NCBI GenBank assembly: GCA_964355115.1 | Contig: CAYHCQ010000185.1 | Span: 1-5,291, forward strand | Source: JANXZO01 sp964355115 | Lineage (GTDB): Bacteria; Bacteroidota; Bacteroidia; Bacteroidales; FEN-979 | Length of the DNA stretch: 5,291 bases | Reading direction: 5' to 3' | Shown: one piece after another, positions 1 through 5,291 of the stretch | Layout: each line of letters begins with the position of its first letter | Numbering within the stretch: position 1 is the stretch's first letter | Made by a program: the position numbers and the translations under genes | The notes under the pieces: model-generated | Database searches by the model: none | Told to the model about the DNA's origin: nothing | Seen by the model: the letters and a program-made list of their open reading frames with translations, nothing else

Positions 1-236
1 ATGCCGTAAGAGGCCGATTTCATTAAATCCCTGTGGAAGGACTCGGAGAGGGCAGGAGAGATCATTCCCAACTGCTTGATAACGTCGTGGGTAAGCCCGT
101 CGCCGCAGGTCTTGTTCCTTGGAAACCTTGCCTTGTCGAACACAGCAATCCTGAGTCCGGACCCGGCCAGGCACATAGCCGCGGAACTCCCCGCCGGCCC
201 CGCTCCGACAATCAGAATGTCAAATTTTCTGTTCAT
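1..236 (-). CDS. FAD-dependent oxidoreductase, geranylgeranyl reductase family (N-terminal part)
   Basis: Partial gene; 78 codons are visible and the rest lies beyond the left edge. The protein starts MNRKFDILIVGAGPAGSSAA, a Rossmann dinucleotide-binding beta-alpha-beta with the GxGxxG glycine pattern at residues 11-16. The acidic residue ending the second strand is Asp34 (VFDKARFPR). It is followed by NKTCGDGL (residues 41-48); the FPR-x-K-x-CGDGL arrangement is typical of the geranylgeranyl reductase family of FAD enzymes. Known members reduce isoprenoid double bonds on lipids, quinone side chains or chlorophyll precursors; related flavoproteins include halogenases and monooxygenases. Substrate cannot be decided from this fragment. 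The ATG at 236 is chosen because the Rossmann fold begins five residues later and the 5' flank is AT-rich and non-coding. It is transcribed divergently from the isoaspartyl peptidase gene. Family assignment is fairly sure; exact function is not. Confidence 0.85.
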   Translation of the reverse strand, partial: MNRKFDILIVGAGPAGSSAAMCLAGSGLRIAVFDKARFPRNKTCGDGLTHDVIKQLGMISPALSESFHRDLMKSASYG

Positions 237-292
237 TGCAACAAATATTTTCGATATTTTTACCCCCGGTAAGAGTTTTATCGCAGCAAAGA

Positions 293-300
293 TAAGTTTA
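293..300 (+). promoter_or_regulatory. Candidate -7 element for the isoaspartyl peptidase gene
   Basis: TAAGTTTA matches the TAnnTTTG consensus at 5 of its 6 fixed positions. It would start transcription about 18 bases before the ATG at 325. No TTG or TTTG is seen 17-21 bases upstream, so this is a weak call. It shares two bases with the minus-strand TATCTTTG at 294-287. Confidence 0.25.
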
Positions 301-304
301 TATC

Positions 305-333
305 CAAACCTACATTTTTTCCCTATGCGCAAA
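305..333 (-). promoter_or_regulatory. Candidate Bacteroidota-type promoter for the flavoprotein gene
   Basis: Read on the minus strand there is TTTG (333-330), a 17-base spacer, then TAGGTTTG (312-305), a full match to the TAnnTTTG -7 element known for the primary sigma factor of Bacteroidota. TTTG fits the -33 element, and 17 bases is at the short end of reported spacing. Transcription would begin near 298, giving a leader of about 60 bases before the ATG at 236. The -33 element lies in codons 2-3 of the divergent peptidase gene. A second full -7 match, TATCTTTG (294-287), lies downstream but has no partner at the right distance. This is pattern matching only. Confidence 0.4.
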
Positions 334-1332
334 TTCAATTTTGTCTTTCTGGTTTTTGCAGCTCTTTTTTTGAGTTTAAACCAGCTCTCTGCCCAGCAGG
401 ATGTTGCAGTTGCAGGGATTCAGGCCGCTGCACCGGGTTCAAAATGGGTGCTTGTTATTCATGGCGGCGCCGGCGGGGGGCCAAAAGGCAGCCTGACAGC
501 GGAGCAGGAGGAGGCTTACCTGAAAAAGCTGACCGAAGCGCTCGACAAGGGATCGGCTATTTTAGAATCGGGCGGAAGCAGCCTCGATGCGGTGACTGCC
601 GCGGTAACATTCATGGAGGACTGCCCGCTCTTCAATGCCGGGAAAGGAGCGGTCCTTGATGCAGAAGGAGTGGCAGAACTGGATGCATCGGTGATGGATG
701 GCAGAACCCTCCGTGCCGGCGCGGTGGGCGGTGTAAGAACGGTCAGGAACCCCATTCTTGCCGCAAGGGCGGTGATGGAGAAGTCAACCCACGTAATGCT
801 TGCCGGCACAGGCGCCGACCAGTTTGCCAAAGAGCAGGGACTGGAAATTGTGAACCCCTCGTACTTTATAGTACCCGAACGGCTGGAAAAATGGAAGAAG
901 CTGAAGGCAGCTGCCGGTGCAGACCACGGAACAGTAGGAGCCGTTGCCCTCGATCGGTCGGGGAACCTGGCCGCGGCAACCTCAACCGGAGGGATGATGA
1001 ATAAAATGGTCGGACGGCTGGGCGATACGCCCGTGATCGGGGCGGGCACCTATGCCAATAACGCCACCTGTGCTGTGTCCTGCACCGGACATGGGGAGTT
1101 CTTTATCCGGTATGTAGTAGCCTACGACCTTTCGGCGCTGATGGAATACAAAGGGATGCCGCTGAATGACGCTGCCGGTTTCATCGTCAATGAAAAACTC
1201 CGCAGCCAGAAGGCAGAAGGGGGGCTGATCGCCATCGACAGGGAGGGAAATATTGCCATGCCTTTCAACTCCAATGCAATGTTCCGCGGATGGAAAAACT
1301 CAGAAGGCAGCAGCGAGGTTGCGATTTACTGA
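325..1332 (+). CDS. Secreted isoaspartyl peptidase / plant-type L-asparaginase (Ntn-hydrolase)
   Basis: A 335-residue enzyme of the N-terminal nucleophile hydrolase family that removes isoaspartyl residues from dipeptides and can hydrolyse L-asparagine. Family members are made as a precursor that cleaves itself before a threonine, which becomes the catalytic N-terminus. Here that site is HG|TVGAVALD, with the nucleophile Thr203. Other active-site positions align with E. coli IaaA at identical spacing: Thr221 (TSTGG), Arg231 and Asp234 (GRLGDTP), and Thr254-Gly255 (CTGHGE). Alpha-subunit motifs include IHGGAG (45-50), GGSSLDAV (83-90) and NAGKGAV (104-110). Residues 1-23 form a signal peptide (basic MRK, a Phe/Leu/Ala-rich core, then LSA before QQ), so the enzyme is probably periplasmic or exported. 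The frame stays open upstream to 76, but that extension lies antisense to the flavoprotein gene. ATG 325 is preferred because it opens directly on the signal peptide. No Shine-Dalgarno motif is seen. The gene ends convergent with the deaminase gene. Confidence 0.95.
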   Translation: MRKFNFVFLVFAALFLSLNQLSAQQDVAVAGIQAAAPGSKWVLVIHGGAGGGPKGSLTAEQEEAYLKKLTEALDKGSAILESGGSSLDAVTAAVTFMEDCPLFNAGKGAVLDAEGVAELDASVMDGRTLRAGAVGGVRTVRNPILAARAVMEKSTHVMLAGTGADQFAKEQGLEIVNPSYFIVPERLEKWKKLKAAAGADHGTVGAVALDRSGNLAAATSTGGMMNKMVGRLGDTPVIGAGTYANNATCAVSCTGHGEFFIRYVVAYDLSALMEYKGMPLNDAAGFIVNEKLRSQKAEGGLIAIDREGNIAMPFNSNAMFRGWKNSEGSSEVAIY

Positions 1333-1362
1333 TGCACGAACAATGGTCCTGATTTTCGTGTA
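1333..1362. terminator. Hairpin in the convergent gap, likely shared terminator
   Basis: Starting right after the peptidase stop codon, CACGAA (1335-1340) pairs with TTCGTG (1355-1360). The stem continues inward past a bulged C at 1341 with AAT (1342-1344) against ATT (1352-1354), leaving a 7-base loop. Outward, T1333-A1362 and a G-T wobble (1334/1361) can add two pairs. The hairpin occupies nearly all of the 33-base gap between the two stop codons. On the plus strand a run of five T follows at 1372-1376, about 10 bases after the stem; no T run follows on the minus strand. A bidirectional terminator is inferred, stronger for the plus-strand gene. Confidence 0.5.
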
Positions 1363-1365
1363 GGA

Positions 1366-1857
1366 TTACTGTTTTTCGTATTGTTGCACCTCATCGTGAA
1401 CATACTCCAGTTGGACACCGGCAAGGCGGAACATCTCCTCCGATTCCTGTCCGTCGTGGTATTTCCTTTCACAGACAACACGTTCGATGCCGCAGTTGAT
1501 GATCAGCATGGCACAGGTGCGGCAAGGGGTCATCCGGCAGTAAAGGGTTGCCTTATCGAGCGAGATACCGAGACGGGCTGCCTGGCAGATGGCATTCTGC
1601 TCGGCATGAACTGTGCGCATGCAGTGCTGTGTAATCCGCTCGTCGGCATGCGTTACCTGTTTCATCAGGTGTCCGACCTCATCGCAATGAGGCAATCCGC
1701 GGGGCGATCCGACGTAACCTGAAACAAGGATCTGCCTGTCGCGCGCAATCACACAACCGCTCCTTCCACGATCGCAAGTGGCACGCTTCGAAACCGTATG
1801 TGCAATCTCTATAAAGTATTCATCCCAGGTTGGGCGGATGTATTTTTGGGTATCCAT
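1366..1857 (-). CDS. dCMP deaminase / cytidine-deoxycytidylate deaminase family protein
   Basis: A complete 163-residue zinc-dependent deaminase. The family member closest in layout, dCMP deaminase, converts dCMP to dUMP, supplying thymidylate synthase in the cytoplasm. The zinc and proton-shuttle motif is HAEQNAI (His84, Glu86) and the second zinc motif is TPCRTCA (Cys112, Cys115). The stretch SGYVGSPRGLPHCDE (46-60) sits where dCMP deaminases carry their GYNG-type segment; here the third residue is Val. Extra Cys and His residues (Cys28, Cys35, His57, Cys58, His78, Cys79) could form an additional metal site as in some dCMP deaminases, but this is inference. Length is normal for the family. 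The ATG at 1857 is followed by the usual amphipathic first helix (PTWDEYFIEIA). It is convergent with the peptidase gene and divergent from the propeller gene. ComEB-like annotation is equally possible; exact substrate is not proven. Confidence 0.93.
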   Translation of the reverse strand: MDTQKYIRPTWDEYFIEIAHTVSKRATCDRGRSGCVIARDRQILVSGYVGSPRGLPHCDEVGHLMKQVTHADERITQHCMRTVHAEQNAICQAARLGISLDKATLYCRMTPCRTCAMLIINCGIERVVCERKYHDGQESEEMFRLAGVQLEYVHDEVQQYEKQ

Positions 1858-2021
1858 AAAGTCGTTATTAACATCGGATTGTAAAGGTACAAATCATTTT
1901 AATGTGATGACTTTCAATATTAAAGTGCTGTAAGACATTTATTTGTGAACAACAGGCAACCTTTTAGGGGATATTCGTATCTTTATAGTCTGATATTTAA
2001 GCTTTAAAAAACAACATATAT
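1858..2021. promoter_or_regulatory. Divergent intergenic region with weak promoter-like elements
   Basis: This 164-base AT-rich stretch separates the deaminase and propeller genes, which point away from each other. For the propeller gene, TATCTTTA (1978-1985) matches TAnnTTTG at 5 of 6 fixed positions and would leave a leader of roughly 30 bases; the nearest TTTG (1942-1945) is 32 bases upstream, too far to be its partner. For the deaminase gene, minus-strand TACCTTTA (1889-1882) has the same single mismatch, with the nearest TTG 25 bases away. Both start codons follow A/T-rich leaders with no Shine-Dalgarno motif, as is normal in Bacteroidota. I see no small gene, RNA or riboswitch here. Confidence 0.3.
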
Positions 2022-5000
2022 ATGAAAAAAATTGCCTGTTTCACAACCCTGATTCTTTTCCTTTTTACAGCAGGTCAGGCTCAGTTCCTTCCCAAGCCTG
2101 CAGCCGGCGATACGGCCAACTATCCTTACTGGGCTGAGATGATGCAGAATCCCGATGCAAAATTCACCGACACCCAGCGTGCCTTCGAGAAATACTGGGC
2201 AGGCCGCGACATCAGCCGGCACAGTGGCTGGAAAGTTTTCAAGCGCTGGGAGTACATCAACCACGACCGGGTGCAGCCTGACGGCAAGCTTCCCTCCCCC
2301 GGTCAGGTGATGAAGGAGTACAATGACTATTTTGCCTCACATGATGCAGTTTTGTCTGCCAATGGAAACTGGAGCCAGGTGGGGCCTGTTGCCTCTCCTG
2401 GGAATGCAACCGGACAGCCCAACGGACTGGGTCGCGTCAATACCGTCTATTTACACGCCACCAACCCGAATATCATGTATGTTGGTGCACCAGCTGGCGG
2501 TTTGTGGCGTACCACCGACGGGGCAACAACATGGACGGTACTTACTACCAGTACACCCACCCTTGGAGTCTCTTCTGTTTTGCTTCATCCCACCAATCCG
2601 AACCTTATCCTCATCGGTACCGGCGACCGCGATGCCGGTGATGCCCCGGGAATGGGAGTCTATAAAAGCATTGATGGCGGAACCACCTGGGTTGCCTCCA
2701 ACACAGGTATGGGTACCCTCACGGTTGGCATGATGCTCATGCATCCTTCCGATCCCAATATCATTCTTGCAGCAACAAGTGGCGGGATCTTCAAATCCAC
2801 GGATGGTGGATCCAACTGGACACGAAAATCATCCAATACCAGCTCCTACAAAGACATCCGGTTTAAACCCGGCGATCCAACAATCGTGTATGCAACGGCA
2901 GGCGGACTTTTTTACCGCTCCACCAATACCGGCGATAACTGGACGCAGATCACCAGCGGGATCATCAGCGGCAGCAGGATGGTTATCGGGGTGAGCGTAA
3001 ATGCCCCGGCAACCGTCTACCTTTGCCAGACCAATGGTCCGTTTGCCGGACTGCTGCGCTCTACCGACAGCGGACTTACTTTTACAACCCAGTCGACCAC
3101 TCCGAACCTCATGGGCTATGAGTGCGACGGAAGCGGAACGAGTTCCCAGGCCTGGTATGACCTCTGTATTGCCGTCGACCCAACCAATGCGAATATAATC
3201 TACGTGGGCGGCGTCAATATCTGGAAATCGACGAATGCCGGGGTTTCCTGGACTATAGCATCACACTGGGTTGGAAGTTCCTGGGGTTATATGTGTGCGC
3301 CATCGGTTCATGCCGATATTCATAGTCTCGACTGGTCGCCGGTAAACGGAAACCTTTTCTCAGGCGGCGACGGCGGCGTTTACAAAACTGCCAATGGGGG
3401 TACCACCTGGACCGACATCTCCTCGGGACTGGCCATTGCCCAGCTCTACAAACTCGGACAGAGTGCCATCAAGCAAACACTTGCGATGAACGGATATCAG
3501 GATAACGGCACCTCAAAGAATACAGGATCTGTCTTCACAACCGTGATCGGCGGCGACGGCATGGAGTGCCTGATCGACTACTCCGACACGAACTACCGCT
3601 ACGGATCGATCTATTACGGCACCATTTTCCGGTCCAACGGAAGCGGCTATGGCGAAATTGCCGGAAGCGGAACCAACGGAATCAATGAAAGCGGCGGCTG
3701 GGTAACACCCTATACACTGCATGAAACAGTCCCCTCAACGATGTTCCTCGGGATGGTTAACGTCTGGAGAAGCACCAACGTGAAAACAGGTTCAACGGGT
3801 TCTGTGGCATGGACCAAAATAACAACGGGAGAGTCGGGAAATTGCTCGGTACTTGAACATTCCCCTGCCAATGTCGACATCCTGTATGTTGTGCGCAGTG
3901 GATCCATGAAGAGGTCGGAGAACGTAAATGCGGCAACCCCCACCTGGACGGCCTGCACCCTTCCGGGAGGCAGCACCCCTTCCGACCTGGAGGCGCATCC
4001 CACCAATGCCAGTATCGTATATGCTTCCGCCGGTAATAAGATCTACAAATCCTCCGACAAAGGAGCAACCTGGACAAACATCTCCGGAACGCTGCCTGCG
4101 GTTACCTATAACTGCCTGGTTTATGATAAGAACAGCAACGAAGGTCTCTATGTCGGAAACAAGACCAATGTATTTTACAAAGATGCGACCCTCACCGACT
4201 GGGTTGCTTTCAGTACCGGACTGCCCCCTGTTGACATCCGGGAACTGGAGATCTTCTACGATGCAGGCAACCCGGCAAACAACAGGCTGAAGGCAGCCAC
4301 CTATGGAAGAGGTCTCTGGCAGTCGGATCTGTACAATGTATTCGCCGTAACCCCGTCGAACCAGAATGTGGCCTATACTGCCGGTTCTACCACTTTTAAT
4401 GTGACCGCCAATGCAACCACCTCCTGGACAGTGACAAGCAATGCCACCTGGTGTACCGCAACGGGCGGTGGTACCGGCAACGGGACCATTACCGCCAATT
4501 ATACCGAAAATCCATCCGTCACTCCACGTATTGCAACCATCACGGCAACACCAAGCGGCGGACTGCTGGCGCAAACGGTTACTGTAACCCAGGCAGAAGC
4601 GCCTCCAGCACTTACCGTCATGCCACCCAACCAGAGTGTTCCCGCACCTGCCGGGACTACAACTTTCAATGTGACCTCGAACACCGACTGGACTGTCGTG
4701 AGCAATGCCACCTGGTGTACCGTTACCACTTCGGGGACAGGAAATGGCGTGATCACTGCCAACTATTCAGAAAATATTTCTGTAACCCAGCGCATAGCAA
4801 CAGTTACTGTCACCGTAACCGGACTGGCCCCTGTGGCTGTTACAGTTACACAGGATGGAGCTGCCCCAACGCTGGGCGTGGTGCCACCCAACCAGGATGT
4901 TCCCGCTCCTGCCGGCAACACATCCTTCAACGTGACCTCGAATACAAACTGGTCGGCTGTGAGTGATGCCGGCTGGTGCACGGTTACAGGTTCCGGTTCG

Positions 5001-5291
5001 GGAAATGGTATGCTTTCCGCCGATTATCTGGAAAACCTGACTGTTCTCCAGCGAATCGCACATATTACTGTCACTGTTAGCGGCATTCCCCCGGTTGTGG
5101 TGACCGTTACCCAGTCGGGTGCAACACCGATGATTGCAGTGGCTCCGTTAAACCGCACTGTTTCTCCGATGCCGGGTACCACCGACTTTTCGGTATCGTC
5201 AAATACCGACTGGACCGCAACATCCGATTCGGCGTGGTGTGTTGTTACTCCGGGCGGAAGCGGCAACGGGACGATTGTGGCAAACTATTCC
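2022..5291 (+). CDS. Large secreted Asp-box beta-propeller protein with C-terminal BACON repeats (3' end missing)
   Basis: The frame is open for 1090 codons from ATG 2022 to the right edge; I checked every in-frame codon and found no stop. Residues 1-20 are a signal peptide (MKKIA, hydrophobic core, GQA before QF). Residues 21-110 form an N-terminal region with FKRWEY (73-78), a motif I recall from other secreted Bacteroidota propeller proteins. Residues about 110-770 carry Asp-box motifs of the S/T-x-D/N-x-G-x-T/S-W type at 163, 215, 258, 299, 346, 402, 455 and 676, as in sortilin/VPS10-like and BNR glycosidase propellers. Further landmarks are TGDRDAGDA (200-208), VHADIH (429-434), GGDGG (448-452), YQDNGT (492-497), GGDG (510-513) and TYGRGLW (760-766). 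From residue 774 on there are four tandem BACON repeats, the last cut by the window edge. Role: probably cell-surface or extracellular binding, possibly of glycans or proteins; a glycosidase activity is not shown. More repeats and a type IX secretion C-terminal signal are expected downstream but not seen. Confidence 0.92.
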   Translation, partial: MKKIACFTTLILFLFTAGQAQFLPKPAAGDTANYPYWAEMMQNPDAKFTDTQRAFEKYWAGRDISRHSGWKVFKRWEYINHDRVQPDGKLPSPGQVMKEYNDYFASHDAVLSANGNWSQVGPVASPGNATGQPNGLGRVNTVYLHATNPNIMYVGAPAGGLWRTTDGATTWTVLTTSTPTLGVSSVLLHPTNPNLILIGTGDRDAGDAPGMGVYKSIDGGTTWVASNTGMGTLTVGMMLMHPSDPNIILAATSGGIFKSTDGGSNWTRKSSNTSSYKDIRFKPGDPTIVYATAGGLFYRSTNTGDNWTQITSGIISGSRMVIGVSVNAPATVYLCQTNGPFAGLLRSTDSGLTFTTQSTTPNLMGYECDGSGTSSQAWYDLCIAVDPTNANIIYVGGVNIWKSTNAGVSWTIASHWVGSSWGYMCAPSVHADIHSLDWSPVNGNLFSGGDGGVYKTANGGTTWTDISSGLAIAQLYKLGQSAIKQTLAMNGYQDNGTSKNTGSVFTTVIGGDGMECLIDYSDTNYRYGSIYYGTIFRSNGSGYGEIAGSGTNGINESGGWVTPYTLHETVPSTMFLGMVNVWRSTNVKTGSTGSVAWTKITTGESGNCSVLEHSPANVDILYVVRSGSMKRSENVNAATPTWTACTLPGGSTPSDLEAHPTNASIVYASAGNKIYKSSDKGATWTNISGTLPAVTYNCLVYDKNSNEGLYVGNKTNVFYKDATLTDWVAFSTGLPPVDIRELEIFYDAGNPANNRLKAATYGRGLWQSDLYNVFAVTPSNQNVAYTAGSTTFNVTANATTSWTVTSNATWCTATGGGTGNGTITANYTENPSVTPRIATITATPSGGLLAQTVTVTQAEAPPALTVMPPNQSVPAPAGTTTFNVTSNTDWTVVSNATWCTVTTSGTGNGVITANYSENISVTQRIATVTVTVTGLAPVAVTVTQDGAAPTLGVVPPNQDVPAPAGNTSFNVTSNTNWSAVSDAGWCTVTGSGSGNGMLSADYLENLTVLQRIAHITVTVSGIPPVVVTVTQSGATPMIAVAPLNRTVSPMPGTTDFSVSSNTDWTATSDSAWCVVTPGGSGNGTIVANYS
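2508..4073 (+). repeat. Asp-box (BNR/sortilin-type) blade motifs inside the propeller gene
   Basis: Eight copies of a nine-residue Asp-box are visible: RTTDGATTW (163), KSIDGGTTW (215), KSTDGGSNW (258), RSTNTGDNW (299), RSTDSGLTF (346), KSTNAGVSW (402), KTANGGTTW (455) and KSSDKGATW (676). Two degenerate copies seem to remain near residues 583 (RSTN with an insertion) and 630 (KRSENVN). Spacing of about 40-60 residues fits one motif per propeller blade. Each box is often preceded by HPTNPN-like or DPTNAN-like turns and a VYVG-type strand, as in VPS10 and BNR propellers. Ten blades would suggest two propellers or one large ten-bladed one. Confidence 0.8.
4341..5291 (+). repeat. Tandem BACON domain repeats (three full, one cut by the edge)
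   Basis: Four consecutive units start at 4341 (90 residues), 4611 (87), 4872 (87) and 5133 (53 visible). Each has an x-V-x-P start, NQxV, a GxTxF-x-V strand, an N-x-x-W turn, a W-C pair, GxGNG, an A-N/D-Y strand and, in the full units, an RIAxITVT strand and a VTVTQ end strand. This matches the BACON immunoglobulin-like fold, named for Bacteroidota proteins where it often accompanies carbohydrate-active modules; a binding or spacer role is inferred. Units two and three are the most alike: 58 of 87 residues are identical in my ungapped alignment. The first unit has two extra residues before its turn Trp and one more later. Confidence 0.85.

Noticed and set aside
76..324. In-frame 83-residue upstream extension of the isoaspartyl peptidase
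   Set aside because: It overlaps the flavoprotein gene in antisense, and starting at 325 gives an immediate and complete signal peptide.
516..1049. 177-codon minus-strand open frame
   Set aside because: It lies antisense within the catalytic core of the isoaspartyl peptidase; its Pro/Ala/Ser-rich product resembles no family I know and is explained by the codon bias of the sense gene.
1902..1923. Possible CRP-type site (a TGTGA half-site in the 1858-2021 spacer)
   Set aside because: Only one half matches; the expected TCACA partner is absent.
1996..2008. Small inverted repeat TTTAA-GCT-TTAAA upstream of the propeller gene
   Set aside because: A five-base A/T stem with a three-base loop is expected by chance in such AT-rich sequence and has no supporting context.
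2022..4340. Calling the propeller region a GH74 xyloglucanase or sialidase
   Set aside because: Asp-boxes are shared by many non-enzymatic propellers and I could not identify a catalytic acid/base pair or sialidase arginine triad.
3792..4574. 260-codon minus-strand open frame, plus other antisense frames from 3513 to 5266
   Set aside because: They are shadows of the long propeller/BACON gene. The similar-looking products from 4499-5266 on the minus strand arise because the BACON units beneath them are repeats.
4451..4966. 171-codon plus-strand frame inside the BACON region
   Set aside because: Out of frame with the BACON reading frame, no recognisable domain, and low-complexity composition driven by the repeats.

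Overview
The window looks like chromosomal DNA from a member of the Bacteroidota, probably a Bacteroidales-type or related free-living or gut lineage. The signs are a large secreted protein combining Asp-box (sortilin/BNR-type) beta-propeller blades with BACON repeats, A-rich start regions without Shine-Dalgarno motifs, and promoter-like TAnnTTTG elements. The genus cannot be read from the sequence. I see no RNA genes, insertion sequences, CRISPR arrays or phage genes.

Layout. (1) Positions 1-236, minus strand: the N-terminal 78 codons of an FAD-dependent oxidoreductase of the geranylgeranyl-reductase type, running off the left edge. (2) Positions 237-324: a short divergent promoter region; its best promoter match for the left gene reaches into the first codons of the right gene. 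(3) Positions 325-1332, plus: a complete, signal-peptide-bearing isoaspartyl peptidase/plant-type L-asparaginase with the full catalytic set. (4) Positions 1333-1365: a 33-base convergent gap filled by a hairpin, probably a shared terminator. (5) Positions 1366-1857, minus: a complete dCMP/cytidine deaminase-family enzyme. (6) Positions 1858-2021: a divergent intergenic region with only weak promoter-like elements. (7) Positions 2022-5291, plus: at least 1090 codons, open to the right edge, coding for a large exported protein with a signal peptide, a conserved N-terminal region, an Asp-box propeller module of about 650 residues, and at least four tandem BACON repeats.

The genes do not form an operon. 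Strands run minus, plus, minus, plus, so each gene is probably its own transcription unit. Two products (the isoaspartyl peptidase and the propeller/BACON protein) are predicted to leave the cytoplasm; the other two (flavoprotein and deaminase) are cytoplasmic or membrane-associated metabolism.

I found no clear evidence of a previously undescribed system. The most noteworthy items are the propeller-plus-BACON protein with its young in-frame repeats and a cysteine at the same place in every repeat, the compact divergent promoter at 287-333, and the hairpin that exactly fills the convergent gap.
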